DNA of 64,000 bases from Polyangiaceae bacterium (lineage in GTDB: Bacteria > Myxococcota_A > Polyangia > Polyangiales > Polyangiaceae). The DNA lies in NCBI GenBank assembly GCA_019637295.1, contig JAHBVX010000010.1, positions 62,001-126,000 of the forward strand, read 5' to 3'. This document shows, in pieces, positions 10,051 to 20,104 of the stretch (position 1 is its first letter; every line of letters starts with the position of its first letter). The position numbers and the translations under genes were made by a program. The notes beneath the pieces were generated by a model. The model was not told the origin of the DNA. It searched no databases and worked only from the letters and a program-made list of their open reading frames with translations.

Positions 10051-12021
10051 TCAGCGAGGGGTCAGCTCGAGGGCGTCGAGGTCGAGCCCTGCACCGGACA
10101 GCTCGAGCCGCAGCGCGCCCCCCTCCTCGGGGCCTGCTCCAGGGTCGACCGGTGTCATGAAGCAAGTGCCTGAAATTACGTTGATTTCATCCTCGCGTCG
10201 GGCGCCGCTCCAGGTCGCCTTGACCGTCACTTTGCCGCTCTCTCGGGGGTGCCACCACAGGCTCAGCCCGGCCCTCGCCGGCGGGACCGGAGCCAGCGAA
10301 ACGACCGCTCCGCCCTGCTCGTCGCCCCACACCCGCAGGACCCGACCGTTGGTGCAGGCCCCCCCGGGCGCGGGGTGAGCGCTGCCGCGAATGACCGAGC
10401 GCAGGGGCCACAGGGTCTCCGCCTCGATCCGGGCCGACTCGGCAGGTTGCCACCGCGCGACACTCGGAGGACCTCCCCCGAAGTCGTGTCGATAGACGAA
10501 CGCCGGCGGTCGGCCGAGCGCGTTCCACAGGCTGCCGTCTTGGGTGTCCCCCCGCCGGCGCGCCGTCACCCAGCCCTGGTTCGGATCGCGCTGGCTCGGA
10601 TCCTGCGCGAGCAGGTAGCCATGGTCGGTGTCCACGAAGAGCAACCCCCGGGGGGCAGCCGCCGCCAGGGCCGCCGGCTCGAACAGGGGTCGGCCACCCT
10701 CGCGCTCTCGCAGCCCGACGTGCCCGTAGCTGGCGCGCACGGCGAACCCGAGGAGGCTGACGGGCAGCGCCCAGCGCGCGACTCGGAGTCGGAGCAGCGT
10801 CCAGCCGAGCAGCGCGTGCTCGAGCGGCAGGACGTCTGCGAACAGACGCGCGCCGCCCCCCGGATAGCTGCCGTCGAAGTAGAACGGGGCGTAGCCGATG
10901 ACGATGGCGACGACGCCCAGGCCGAGCAGCCGCACGGCTGGCAGCCGCAGCCCGAGCACCACCCCCAAGAGCAGCAGCCACGCCAGGGGCTCGGCGTTGC
11001 CGACGTCGAGCGCGTGCCACAGCAGCCGGCGCCCGGTGGTGCCCAGCGCCTCGAGTGGGCCGTAGCCGCCGTCCAGGTAGCGGCTGACGAACTCGCCGTG
11101 CTCGAAGCGGCACCCCACGTCGTCGCCGAAGCCATAGCGAAAGCAGCCCGGTGGGCTGTCCGCGAGCGCGTAGTAGCGCCGCTGGCTCGACTCGAGCCAG
11201 GCGCCGGTCAGCGCGCGTTGGTGCGCGAGCAACAGGGTGACCCCAGGCACCAGCCCGATGGCCGCCCGCCACCAGAACGCTGGCCGTGACCGCGCCGACA
11301 CCAACACCAGCAACAAGCCGACCGCGGCGGTCACCGGTCGCGTGGCTGCGAGCCAGCCCAGACACAGGCCGGCGGCGAGGCCCCAGCGAGGTCGCGACAG
11401 GCTCGCGAGCAGCGCGGCGGCCAGCAGCAGCGCACTGGACCCATGCGACATGGTGTCGGCGGTGTGGTAGCGCAGCGCGCCGCAGCACGCGGAGAGCGCG
11501 GCGGCCAGCAGCGCTGCCCGCGGGTCGTCGAAGCACTTCAGCGCCAGCTCGTAGGTGACCACGACCAAGAGCGCTGCCAGCACGGGTCCCAGCGCCAGCG
11601 GGTGCCCGAGCAGGAACGCGAGCGCCAACAACGCGGGGTAGCCGGGCGGGAAGATCACCCCGAGCACGTCTCGATCCGGCGGCGCGATCAGGAAGCGGCC
11701 CTGGTGCGAGCCCAAGCCCCCGACGGGCTCGAACACCAGCTGTCCCGCGGCGAGCATGCGGCCCTGGAGGTAGTAGGCGGTGGCGTCGATGATGCGGGGG
11801 CCGCCGCGCAGATAGACCACGATCCAGAGCCACGAGAGCAGAGCGGCGCCGAGCGCGAGCGCCCAGACCGTGCGTCGCGGGTGGGTCGTCAGCCAGGCGA
11901 CGACGAGCTGTCGGCGCGGCTTGGGCTGCAGCGCCACCGCCGTCACGAGCACGGCCAAGCCGAGCGCTCCCCACGCCGTCGCGTCGGGAGGCGTGCCGAA
12001 GCTCGACAGTCCCGGGTTCAC
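10051..12021 (-). CDS. Multi-pass membrane protein, GT-C glycosyltransferase-like
   Basis: This 656-aa protein has about eleven to thirteen hydrophobic helices between residues 15 and 415. A soluble C-terminal domain of about 200 residues looks like a beta-sandwich. An acidic pair after the first periplasmic segment (GGPRIIDATAYYLQGR) fits the first-loop catalytic Asp of GT-C/GT39-type transferases that use polyprenyl-phosphate sugars. The start is GTG at 12021, 6 bp after the end of the related gene upstream, so the two are co-transcribed. The length and layout match uncharacterised myxobacterial membrane glycosyltransferases. The sugar donor and acceptor are unknown. Confidence 0.6.
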   Translation of the reverse strand: MNPGLSSFGTPPDATAWGALGLAVLVTAVALQPKPRRQLVVAWLTTHPRRTVWALALGAALLSWLWIVVYLRGGPRIIDATAYYLQGRMLAAGQLVFEPVGGLGSHQGRFLIAPPDRDVLGVIFPPGYPALLALAFLLGHPLALGPVLAALLVVVTYELALKCFDDPRAALLAAALSACCGALRYHTADTMSHGSSALLLAAALLASLSRPRWGLAAGLCLGWLAATRPVTAAVGLLLVLVSARSRPAFWWRAAIGLVPGVTLLLAHQRALTGAWLESSQRRYYALADSPPGCFRYGFGDDVGCRFEHGEFVSRYLDGGYGPLEALGTTGRRLLWHALDVGNAEPLAWLLLLGVVLGLRLPAVRLLGLGVVAIVIGYAPFYFDGSYPGGGARLFADVLPLEHALLGWTLLRLRVARWALPVSLLGFAVRASYGHVGLREREGGRPLFEPAALAAAAPRGLLFVDTDHGYLLAQDPSQRDPNQGWVTARRRGDTQDGSLWNALGRPPAFVYRHDFGGGPPSVARWQPAESARIEAETLWPLRSVIRGSAHPAPGGACTNGRVLRVWGDEQGGAVVSLAPVPPARAGLSLWWHPRESGKVTVKATWSGARREDEINVISGTCFMTPVDPGAGPEEGGALRLELSGAGLDLDALELTPR

Positions 12022-12027
12022 CCGCCG

Positions 12028-14157
12028 TCAGTCTCCCTGGATGGCGAACACGTGGTAGAGCACGTGCTCCCCGCGCAGCGCGTGGATGTCGAGCTCGAGG
12101 GACTCGCTGACTGCGCTCTCGGGGATGCTGGCGCCGAGCTCGCGCCAGCCCTCGGTCGGCTCCAGCTCCAGCTCGATGGGTTCGTGCCCGGCGATGGTCA
12201 ACGTCACCGCGCTGCTCTGCGCGGGTGCCACGCGCAGCACGACGCGCAGGGCGCGCTGAGGACTCAGCCCGCTGAACCGAAGGCGATGCCGGCTGCCTTG
12301 GGGCGCGATGCGCCCTGCGTCCCACACGTCCCGGGCGGGCAGGGCGGGGTGGGCCAGCAGCTTCATTTCGATGTAGCCCGTGGCGTCCAGCTCGTAGGCG
12401 CCCTCCGCTTCGCTCAGCAGATCCGCGACGTCGACCGCGGCCGCGACGCGCTCGCCCTCGCGTATTTCGAACGGAGCGCCGCTACCTTCCAGGGCTTCCC
12501 AGCGCGGCCGGTAGAGGACCTTCGACGCGCCGCCGCAGATCACGTTCCCGGTCACCGGCACTTCGGCGATCACGTCGCCGAACCAGAGCGGAAAGGTGCC
12601 CCACCAGGAGGGGTAGATGGCCAGCAGGTCCGGGCGCTCGGCGGCGGGCATGCGCTCGAGGAGCTCGATGGCCGCCCCCACGTGCTGCCGAGTCGCGCGA
12701 GCGAAGGGCAAGCCACGGAATCCGCCCAGCCCGATGATGTCCAACGCGGGGCGGTCGGCGAGGTAGGGGATCGCGCCCGCGTCGCCCACCAGCACTCGCG
12801 CGGGTGGTGGCTGCATCGCGCTCAGCAGCCGGCCGGTGCGTACGTGCTGGTCGCGGATGTTGCGCGAGGCTCGACCAAAGAACCACAGCTGGTCGCGGAA
12901 CTTGGGGCGTTGAAACCAAGCGAACGAGCCGACCGCGGCGACCGCGGCGACCACCGTGCCCCAGCGCAGCCAGCGACCTCGGGCGCCGAGCGCCGGCCGG
13001 TGCGTCAGCAGCACCGCAGTGCCCACGACCGCGGCGAGCAGGATCCACGTCAGCGCGGGCATCGTGTAGCGCTCGTTCTGCCAGCGCACCTGCCCATTGA
13101 GCGCCACGATGGCTACCCAGCCAATCGCGCTCGTGATGAGCAGCGCGCCGACGCCGCGGGTGCGCCGGGACAGCAAGGTGACCGCCGCCAGCAGCAAGGG
13201 CAAGAATCCCAGGCCGCGAACGGTGGACAGGTGGTAGTCGCCGACGCGCATGAACTGGTAGCGGACGTGAAACCACCAGGCGTCCCATACCTGGGCGCGG
13301 GACAGGTGGGGATGGTGCAGCTCGAGCTTGACCAGCGCACCCGCGGCGGTGGTCTCCCCGGTCAGCGCCAGGTTGGCGAGAGACTGAGCGCCGATCACCA
13401 GCGCCCCCGGCAGACCCGTCGCCAGCAGGGTGACCAGCGCGCGGCGGGCTCCGCGCCTGCGCCAGTGCACCCAGGCCGCCGAGGTGCCGAACAAGAACAC
13501 GAGCACCGCGGCCTCGGGTCGGGTCGCCACCAGCAGTGCGCCCCACAGCCCCAAGAGCCACGCCGGCCCGGACCCTGACGGTGGCGCCAGGCCGGGAGGC
13601 CCGCGCAGCAAATCGTCCCAGGCGACCAACGCGGCGGTCCAGAGGCCCAGGAACAGGGCGACCTCCATGCCGCTGAACAGCGACCAGTCCAGTACGCCGA
13701 TGCCGAGGAGGGCCGGCGGCACGAGGTAGCTCGTCCAACGGGGGAAGTCCCGTAGCAGGCGCCGCGCTCCCAGCAGCAGCGCGAAGGTGCAGACGCAAGC
13801 CACGATGCCGGCCCAGACCATCAGGCTGAGCTCCCGGAAGCCGACCCAGTAGCCGAGCGCCAGGACCCAGGGGTACAGCAGGCTGGTGCCGCCGCTCGAA
13901 TAGCCGTTGCCCTCGCTCCACTGGAACGGATACCCGCGCGCCGCGGCGCGCGCGAAGTCGAAGTGGATGAAGACGTCGTCCAGCGGCGCCGACCACTCGC
14001 CGGCACGCGCCAGCGGCAGATCCGAAGTGAGCGTGGTCTGCGCCCGGATCGAGGCGTAGAACAGGCACGCGACGTAGAGCGTCAGCGCGCCGGCGTACAG
14101 GGCGTAGAGCAGCGGTTCGCCCAGCCGGCGGGCCTTGGAGCTTGTCTCGGCGGTCAC
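12028..14157 (-). CDS. Multi-pass membrane protein, GT-C glycosyltransferase-like (paralogue)
   Basis: This 709-aa protein has the same plan as its downstream neighbour: an N-terminal membrane region of about ten helices and a C-terminal soluble region with strand-rich segments. The first periplasmic loop holds LDDVFIHFDFAR, an Asp pair in the position of the catalytic Asp of GT39/PMT-like enzymes. A segment near residue 480 (RVLVGDAGAIPYLADRPALDIIGLGG) is typical of a family of bacterial membrane proteins annotated as glycosyltransferases. The GTG at 14157 was chosen as the first credible start before the hydrophobic region; no strong ribosome site is visible. It probably works with the adjacent protein in envelope glycan assembly. 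Confidence 0.62.
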   Translation of the reverse strand: MTAETSSKARRLGEPLLYALYAGALTLYVACLFYASIRAQTTLTSDLPLARAGEWSAPLDDVFIHFDFARAAARGYPFQWSEGNGYSSGGTSLLYPWVLALGYWVGFRELSLMVWAGIVACVCTFALLLGARRLLRDFPRWTSYLVPPALLGIGVLDWSLFSGMEVALFLGLWTAALVAWDDLLRGPPGLAPPSGSGPAWLLGLWGALLVATRPEAAVLVFLFGTSAAWVHWRRRGARRALVTLLATGLPGALVIGAQSLANLALTGETTAAGALVKLELHHPHLSRAQVWDAWWFHVRYQFMRVGDYHLSTVRGLGFLPLLLAAVTLLSRRTRGVGALLITSAIGWVAIVALNGQVRWQNERYTMPALTWILLAAVVGTAVLLTHRPALGARGRWLRWGTVVAAVAAVGSFAWFQRPKFRDQLWFFGRASRNIRDQHVRTGRLLSAMQPPPARVLVGDAGAIPYLADRPALDIIGLGGFRGLPFARATRQHVGAAIELLERMPAAERPDLLAIYPSWWGTFPLWFGDVIAEVPVTGNVICGGASKVLYRPRWEALEGSGAPFEIREGERVAAAVDVADLLSEAEGAYELDATGYIEMKLLAHPALPARDVWDAGRIAPQGSRHRLRFSGLSPQRALRVVLRVAPAQSSAVTLTIAGHEPIELELEPTEGWRELGASIPESAVSESLELDIHALRGEHVLYHVFAIQGD

Positions 14158-14334
14158 CAGTCGCGGCGCAAGATACGCGGGTTCGCCGGGCGGCGCGAGG
14201 CTCCCGTCGCTGCCCGGGTCGGCGGCGGCGCAGCCTGGCGGATCCGGGGTTGCGGTGCGCGGGAGGAAACGCTCTACTACCCGCCTCTCGCGCTTCCGGT
14301 GAGCCAAGGCGAGCGGAGCCCCACACCTAAACGC

Positions 14335-16371
14335 ATGCGCTGGTTCGTCGAAGTCTCCCGTGTGGGGCAGGAAGCGGAGGTCGAGAAGTACTGCTTGGAC
14401 GCCAAGCAGTGGCAGGCGGCTCTGCAGGAGGTGCGTAAGCGTCGCGGTGACGCCGGCCCGCTGTCGAAGTTCTCCATCGAGCTGCTCGATGACGGTTACC
14501 GTGCCGTCGATTCCAAGCAGAAGCTGCGCTACGTCGTGGCGAAGGCGCCGCTCGACGCGCCGCTCATCGAGCCTCGGGTGGTCGAGCCGCCGCCCAACAC
14601 CCTGCCGCTGGCGTCGGCGGCGCCGCTGAGCGAGCCGGCAGCCACCGATCCGATGCTCGCGCCACCGTCGTCGGACATCCCGTCCACGGAGCCGATGCTC
14701 ATCACGCCCGCGGAGCCTCCGCCGAAGGCGCCCGAGCCCGAGCCCGCCCGCAAGCCGTCCCGTCCGGTGCTTCGCGTGCCCGACGACGAGGTGCCGCGGC
14801 CAAGCGCGGCCCCGGCTGCATCGAGCGACGCACCCGTCACGTCGGCGCCGGAGGCGACGCGGTCGCCGCCCATCGAGCCGAAGCCCGAGCCGAAACCCGA
14901 GTCGAAGCCCGAACCGCCCCAGTCGCCGTTCGAGCGCGCGGCGTCGGGTGCGCAGCCGCGGCCGTCCACCCATCCGACGCAGCGCAGCCTCCAAGCCGCG
15001 ACCGCGCCCGCTCACCAAGTCCTACGCAAGCGCGAGGACGAGCCGACCGAGCAGGCGCCGATGTTGTACCGGGAGTACGCCTACGCCGTCGAGCCTGGCA
15101 CCACGGTGAGCGCGGCCAAGCTCCTGCTCTGGGAGCAATACGCCGAGCTGACGCGAGCGATCCGTGAGCGCACCGAGCGCAAGTACATCCAGCTGGCCGT
15201 GTTCGATCACGTCTTCGAGCGACGTCCAGAGCGAGCGCCCCTCGCGACTTTGATCTGGAAGGACTGGCGCGGTGATCCGCTGGTGACGACCAGCGAACCG
15301 TCGTCGGCGCGCTCTAGCGTGCAGCCAGCGGCGCCTGCACCTGCGCCCGCGGCGTCTGCGCCCGCGGCGCCTGCACCCGCGGCGTCTGCACCCGCGGCGT
15401 CTGAACCGGCCGCCGCGCCGAGCGTCCCGCCGCGTCCCGACTGGCAGCCTCCGGCGAGCCCCAGCGTCGCTCCGCTCACCGCGGCCCGGCCTTCCTCCCG
15501 ACCACCACCACCGGCGCCGAGCGAGGCTCCAGCGTCGGGTCCGGCGGACGGTCCGCCCTCCGTCGACTTCGGACCCGCGGAGCCCGTCAGCCTGCCCCCG
15601 TCGGAAATGCCGCCCGAGGAGCCGCCGCCGCCCGCGCAGGAGCCGGCGCCGCCCGCCGAGGAACCGGCGCCCGTCTCCGAGGGTCCGTCGGTCGAGGTGG
15701 GGCCTGCCGAGCCGGTGAGCATTCCGCCCTCGGAGCTCGGCGCGGCGGAGGCGCCCCGCACGAAGCGCTCGGAGCGCCCGCCCGCCGGGCTCCCGAGCGA
15801 GCCCCCGCCGCCCTCGTCACGTGCGCTTCAGCGCGGCAAGCGACGCGCCGACGAAGATCTGATCGGGGAGTTGTTCGAGAGCATGCACGAGCTTCACTTC
15901 ATGCCCGACATGGTCAGCGGCGTGGAGTTCGTGCTGGGCGTCATCCAAAAGATGCTGCCCAGCGATGCCGTCATCGTGCACGTGTTCGACATCAACTCAC
16001 GTGACTTCATCGTCGTCCGGGCACTCGGTGCGCAGCCCGAACAGTTGATTTTGCACCGCACGGCGGACACGCACCCCTTCTTGGTGCGAGCCATGCGTCG
16101 CTCGCGCACCACCCTCGTGGGCGCTCCTGACGAGGCTTACCTGGGCAGCCGCTGGGACAAGCTCGGCAACGTGCCAACTGCGGCGGCCTTCGGTCCCGTC
16201 CAGATCGGTGGTCGTTACCTGGGCGCCATCGAGCTGGCGAACCCGAGCGGCGGCGGAGGGTACTCGGAGAACGAAGCTCACGCCCTCGACTACATTTGCG
16301 AGCAGTTTGCCGAGTTCCTCGCGGCGCGTCCGGTCGTGCTCGACGCAGAGGTCGTGCTGCCCAAAGGCTGA
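14335..16371 (+). CDS. Pro-rich protein with C-terminal GAF domain
   Basis: This 678-aa protein has three parts. Residues 1-65 form a compact domain starting MRWFVEVSRVGQ that I do not recognise. Residues 80-480 are a very Pro/Ala/Glu-rich linker interrupted by a second small folded segment near residues 240-310 (REYAYAVEPGTTVSAAKLLLWEQY). Residues 505-675 are a GAF domain with typical VIVHVFD, AAAFGPV and LGAIELAN segments. GAF domains bind small ligands or mediate protein contacts. There is no output domain, so it may be a scaffold or sensor partner, possibly for the histidine kinase encoded 71 bp downstream. The linker repeats a motif: FGPAEPVSLPPSEMP and VGPAEPVSIPPSELG. Confidence 0.75.
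   Translation: MRWFVEVSRVGQEAEVEKYCLDAKQWQAALQEVRKRRGDAGPLSKFSIELLDDGYRAVDSKQKLRYVVAKAPLDAPLIEPRVVEPPPNTLPLASAAPLSEPAATDPMLAPPSSDIPSTEPMLITPAEPPPKAPEPEPARKPSRPVLRVPDDEVPRPSAAPAASSDAPVTSAPEATRSPPIEPKPEPKPESKPEPPQSPFERAASGAQPRPSTHPTQRSLQAATAPAHQVLRKREDEPTEQAPMLYREYAYAVEPGTTVSAAKLLLWEQYAELTRAIRERTERKYIQLAVFDHVFERRPERAPLATLIWKDWRGDPLVTTSEPSSARSSVQPAAPAPAPAASAPAAPAPAASAPAASEPAAAPSVPPRPDWQPPASPSVAPLTAARPSSRPPPPAPSEAPASGPADGPPSVDFGPAEPVSLPPSEMPPEEPPPPAQEPAPPAEEPAPVSEGPSVEVGPAEPVSIPPSELGAAEAPRTKRSERPPAGLPSEPPPPSSRALQRGKRRADEDLIGELFESMHELHFMPDMVSGVEFVLGVIQKMLPSDAVIVHVFDINSRDFIVVRALGAQPEQLILHRTADTHPFLVRAMRRSRTTLVGAPDEAYLGSRWDKLGNVPTAAAFGPVQIGGRYLGAIELANPSGGGGYSENEAHALDYICEQFAEFLAARPVVLDAEVVLPKG
15331..15405 (+). 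repeat. Short tandem repeat coding for Pro/Ala linker
   Basis: About five imperfect copies of a 15-bp unit (gcgcccgcggcgtct) encode repeated A-P-A-A-S within the linker of the GAF protein. Units are a multiple of three, so copy-number change would alter linker length without a frameshift. Confidence 0.6.
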
Positions 16372-16442
16372 GATCGACGTCTGGTCGGTCCGACACGGGG
16401 ACGATTGGGCTGCGGCCGCCGCCTGCACTACGCTTGGCGCCG

Positions 16443-17993
16443 ATGTCCGAGCGTCCTCGTCGGGAGCGGCTCCTGCCGTTCTTGTGGATACCCGCCGTGG
16501 TGGTGGCGCTCATCGTGCTGCTCGGCGTCACCTTCCGCAACAGCTTCCAGCTCGAGAAGCTGCGCGAACAGTCGGTCGTGGAGGCGACGCTCACCCTCGC
16601 CAACGAAAAGGCCGACCGGCTCGACAAGAGCCTCATCGAGCAAGACAACGCGGTGCTCGCGCTGGTGGATCTGGAGGAGCGCTTCCGCTTCGGAGCCGAC
16701 TGGCTCGCGGTCGCGGCGCGCCAGACGCCGACCGTGCGGGGGGTCCTGCTGGTGGACCTCGCCTCACAGGGCCGCGAGATCGTCGGGTTCGCCTCGCGAG
16801 CACCCGCGCCCGAGGCCGAAGACTTTCGCCGCAGGCTCGTGTACGTCTTGCTGCCGGAGATGGACCTGGGGCGCGAGCCTCGCGCCGAGCTGCGTCACTT
16901 GCACACGACCCACGCGGGGCAGAGCTACCTGCTCAGCTACTGGCAGCGGGACCTCAAAGGGCGCCGCCACTTGCTCGTCGCGTGGCATGACGTCCCTCGC
17001 ATCGTGCACGACGTCTTTCCGCGGCTCTACTCGGATCGCGACCCGCACAGCCGCGTCAACGTCGTCGATGCTGATGGGCGCATCGTCTTCGGCCCGTCCC
17101 TCAGTCGCGGAGGCTTCACCCTCGGACGACGGTTCGACACCACGCTGTACAAGTGGCGCCTCAACGTCACGCTGATCTCGGCGGAGGGTTTGACGGCGGC
17201 GGTCGCCCGTCGTCGCAGGCTGGAGATGGCGCTGGTGGGCTTGTCGTGGCTCGTCGTGATCGCGGGGCTGACGGTCGTGCTCGTGGCGGCGGCACGCGAG
17301 CGCAAGCTCTCCAACTTGAAGAGCGACTTCGTGGCCAACGTGTCCCACGAGCTCAAGACACCGCTGTCCCTCGTGCGCATGTTCGGCGAACTGCTCCAGA
17401 GTGGGCGTGTCGAGAACGAAGAGAAGCGAGCGCAGTACTTGGACATCATCGTCTCGGAGAGCGAGCGGCTGGCGGCGCTGATCGAGAACGTGCTGGACTT
17501 CGCCAAGGTGGAGCGCGGCAAGGCGGCCTACGACTTCACCCGCGCCAACGTGGGCCAGGTGGTGCAGCGTGCGGTGGAGGCGTGCCGGGTGCGCGCCCAG
17601 CGCGGCGGGGTCGAGCTCGTGCTCGACGTCGACCCCGACGTCGACGACGCGCTCTTGGACCAGCGGGCCGTGGAGATAGCCGTGATCAACCTGGTCGACA
17701 ACGCGCTCAAGTACGCGCCCGAGAGCGAGCGCGTCACGGTTCACGCGCGTCGCGTGGAGGGTGAGCTGCGCGTCGAGGTCACCGACGCCGGACCGGGGAT
17801 CCCCGCCGAGGATCGCAAGCGTATCTGGGAACGCTTCGTGCGCGCCCAGACCGCGCAGGATGGTCGAGTGCGTGGTAGCGGCATCGGTCTGGCGCTGGTC
17901 AAGCACATTGCCGAGGCTCACGGCGGCAGGGCATGGGTGGAGCCCGCGGAGCCGAAGGGCAGCCGCTTCGTGCTCGCGCTCGGCTCCAGCTAG
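16443..17993 (+). CDS. Membrane sensor histidine kinase
   Basis: This 516-aa sensor kinase is anchored in the inner membrane. The first helix is at about residues 10-32 and the second at about 263-285, enclosing a periplasmic sensor domain of about 230 residues. The cytoplasmic part has a complete HisKA dimer domain (H-box [10 protein letters not shown]) and HATPase: N-box [13 protein letters not shown]1 DAGPGIP, G2 GSGIGLALV. It should autophosphorylate the H-box histidine and pass phosphate to a response regulator. The kinase core resembles the PhoR/WalK class. No response regulator is adjacent; the nearest one encoded on the same strand is at 62943. ATG at 16443. Confidence 0.92.
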   Translation: MSERPRRERLLPFLWIPAVVVALIVLLGVTFRNSFQLEKLREQSVVEATLTLANEKADRLDKSLIEQDNAVLALVDLEERFRFGADWLAVAARQTPTVRGVLLVDLASQGREIVGFASRAPAPEAEDFRRRLVYVLLPEMDLGREPRAELRHLHTTHAGQSYLLSYWQRDLKGRRHLLVAWHDVPRIVHDVFPRLYSDRDPHSRVNVVDADGRIVFGPSLSRGGFTLGRRFDTTLYKWRLNVTLISAEGLTAAVARRRRLEMALVGLSWLVVIAGLTVVLVAAARERKLSNLKSDFVANVSHELKTPLSLVRMFGELLQSGRVENEEKRAQYLDIIVSESERLAALIENVLDFAKVERGKAAYDFTRANVGQVVQRAVEACRVRAQRGGVELVLDVDPDVDDALLDQRAVEIAVINLVDNALKYAPESERVTVHARRVEGELRVEVTDAGPGIPAEDRKRIWERFVRAQTAQDGRVRGSGIGLALVKHIAEAHGGRAWVEPAEPKGSRFVLALGSS

Positions 17994-18005
17994 CGCGCGG
18001 GTCGG

Positions 18006-19961
18006 TCAGTCCACTTCGCCGTCGTTGCTGCGGCCCTGGAGCTTGAGCAGCTCTTGGTCCGTCAGGTAGAAGCTGCCGGCGGTGGAGCGAGGGGCGGGGT
18101 TGGGTGCGGCCGCGGGCGACGGCAGCAGGCTAGTGGCTGCGGCCGGGGCGGGGCCGCCGGTCGGCTCGGCGGGTAGGTCGAGGTCGTCGCCGGTGCTCGG
18201 GTCGAGGGCCGGATCCGCCGCCGCCGCAGGGCTCGCCTCGGCCAGCGCCACGGGCAGCTGCACCGAGTCGAGCAACGCGTCGTAGGTCTGCCGTGCGTTG
18301 GCGAAGGCGTCTCGCTCGCTGGCTGGCAGCACGCGCATGCCATCCAGGTTGAGCGACTCGGGATCGATGAACTGGCCGTTCTTCTTGACGGAGAAGTGCA
18401 GGTGGGGGCCCGTGGAGCGACCCGTGGAACCGACGTAGCCGATGACCTGCAGGCGCTTGACGGTGTCGCCGACCTTCATGCCCTCCACGAAGCGCGACAG
18501 GTGCGCGTAGCCGGTCTCGTAGCCGCCGGGATGCTCGATCTGAACGAGGTTGCCGCTCGCCCCCGCGTAGCCGATGAAGCTCACCGTGCCGAACGACGAC
18601 GCGCCGATGGGGGTGCCCGTCGGAGCGCCGAAGTCCGTTCCGTTGTGGGGCATGACCTTCTTGACGACGGGGTGCATGCGCTTCGGGTTGAACTTGGAGG
18701 TGATCGGGGCGGTGGGGATCGGTTTGCGCCAGCCGCCCTCGTAGGGGGAACGACCCTTCGCGTCGAAGTACCCCCGCGAAGTCGGCCCGCGGAAGTAGTA
18801 GATCCGCTGGGATGACGCCCCGCTGGTGACCTCGAGCGCCTCCACGCCGGCGTAGCGCGAGAACTCCCCGAGCACGCTCACCTCCTGAACGACGACGCGG
18901 ATGCGGTCGCCGCGCTTGAGCTCCTCCAAGCTCATGTGCCCCTCGAGCGCCTTCGAGAGCACTGCGGCCAGGCCCGGTTCGAGTCCGGCGCTCTGCGCGT
19001 CCGCTTCGATGCCGCCGCCCGCCACCGCGAAGGCGACCTTGATCTGGTTGCGCTCCACCTTCAGGTCGAGCTTCTTGCCGCTGAGTAAGCCGCTCGTGCC
19101 CTCGCGGGCCTGGTAGATCTCTTCCTTGCTGACCACGTACTCGAAGGCGCGCAGCCGCTTGCTGCTGCGCTCCACGAGCGCGACGAAGGTGTCGTTCCTG
19201 TCGCAGCGATCGAGGTTCTTCAGGTCCTTGAGCGCTGTGAGCGCGCGGTACGCCTGCGCCTTCTCGAGCCCGGCGTCCTGTACCGCCTTGAGGAACGGCG
19301 ACAGCCCGATCTTGCCCTCGATCACGCGCAGGCTCGGATCTTCCTTCGCATCCGCGATGCGCCAGGGGCCTGGAACCTTCACGCGCTTGGGCTTGGCGAC
19401 GACGGCGCTCGGGGCCGGCTCGGACTCTGGGCTCTGGACGGCGACTGGTGGCTCTGTCCCTGTCGGATCCCACGGCCGAGGATCGAGGCTGATGCCGAGC
19501 GCGATGAGAGACGCGACCACAGCGAGGCCGAGCAGCGCGCCGAACAGGGCGACTAGGTTGGGCGAGAGCTGCGGCCGGCGGCTGCCGAGCACGGCGCTCG
19601 CCGCGCGAAGGGACGGGGGCTCGTGGTCCCCCCGCAGCGCGTCGAGGCCCGGGTTCGCGGTGTACTCCGCCTCCACCTCGACCGGGGGGCCGAGCCGCGC
19701 ATCGACCGCCCGGGCCCGCGCCAACAGTCGGGCCTTCACCGGGTGCAGGCCGCGATCCCTCGCGTCCGGCTCCGGACTCGGGGCGAGCGCGTCGGCCTCG
19801 GCGTCCACGGCGGTCGAGCCCTCCGCCGGCGCGGGGGAACTCTCGCGAGGCGGTGGCGGGGCGGGCTCGAACTGAGGCTCGAGCTCTCCATCTTCTCGGG
19901 CGAGCGGGTCGACGACGAGGCCGACGTGCTGCGCTCCGTCCGGTTGGAGTCGGGACGCCAC
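18006..19961 (-). CDS. M23-family peptidoglycan endopeptidase, membrane-anchored
   Basis: This roughly 651-aa protein begins with a charged cytoplasmic segment of about 130 residues. One transmembrane helix follows (near residue 135-158, LVALFGALLGLAVVASLIALG), then a periplasmic region ending in a LytM/M23 domain. Zn ligands are visible as HNGTDFGAP and HLHF, the H-x3-D and H-x-H motifs of active members, so it should cut peptide cross-links in peptidoglycan. A Pro/Ala-rich tail follows. The start is uncertain: GTG 19961 leaves room for a promoter shared with the divergent TPR gene, while GTG 20093 would add 44 unlikely-looking residues. Converges on the histidine kinase gene with a 12-bp gap. 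Confidence 0.88.
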   Translation of the reverse strand: MASRLQPDGAQHVGLVVDPLAREDGELEPQFEPAPPPPRESSPAPAEGSTAVDAEADALAPSPEPDARDRGLHPVKARLLARARAVDARLGPPVEVEAEYTANPGLDALRGDHEPPSLRAASAVLGSRRPQLSPNLVALFGALLGLAVVASLIALGISLDPRPWDPTGTEPPVAVQSPESEPAPSAVVAKPKRVKVPGPWRIADAKEDPSLRVIEGKIGLSPFLKAVQDAGLEKAQAYRALTALKDLKNLDRCDRNDTFVALVERSSKRLRAFEYVVSKEEIYQAREGTSGLLSGKKLDLKVERNQIKVAFAVAGGGIEADAQSAGLEPGLAAVLSKALEGHMSLEELKRGDRIRVVVQEVSVLGEFSRYAGVEALEVTSGASSQRIYYFRGPTSRGYFDAKGRSPYEGGWRKPIPTAPITSKFNPKRMHPVVKKVMPHNGTDFGAPTGTPIGASSFGTVSFIGYAGASGNLVQIEHPGGYETGYAHLSRFVEGMKVGDTVKRLQVIGYVGSTGRSTGPHLHFSVKKNGQFIDPESLNLDGMRVLPASERDAFANARQTYDALLDSVQLPVALAEASPAAAADPALDPSTGDDLDLPAEPTGGPAPAAATSLLPSPAAAPNPAPRSTAGSFYLTDQELLKLQGRSNDGEVD

Positions 19962-20104
19962 GGCCTCGGGGCCTAGCAGCGAGGAGGGGTAGGGGCAAGC
20001 CAGTCCGGGTTTTGTCGCCCGGAACCCAAGCGTCCGTTCAGGGGTTTTCGCTCGCCGCGCGTCGGGCTTGGCCCCCGCTCGGTATTCCACCACACTGCGC
20101 GGCC

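Noticed and set aside
11443-13578. 711-codon plus-strand open frame opposite the two membrane glycosyltransferase-like genes
   Set aside because: Composition is Arg/Gln/His-rich with no domain, and the minus-strand frames have clear membrane helices and a coupled gene order.
12482-14326. 614-codon minus-strand frame overlapping the upstream GT-C-like gene in another frame
   Set aside because: Its product is Arg/Gly/Pro-rich without helices or motifs. The overlapped frame has a coherent membrane protein.
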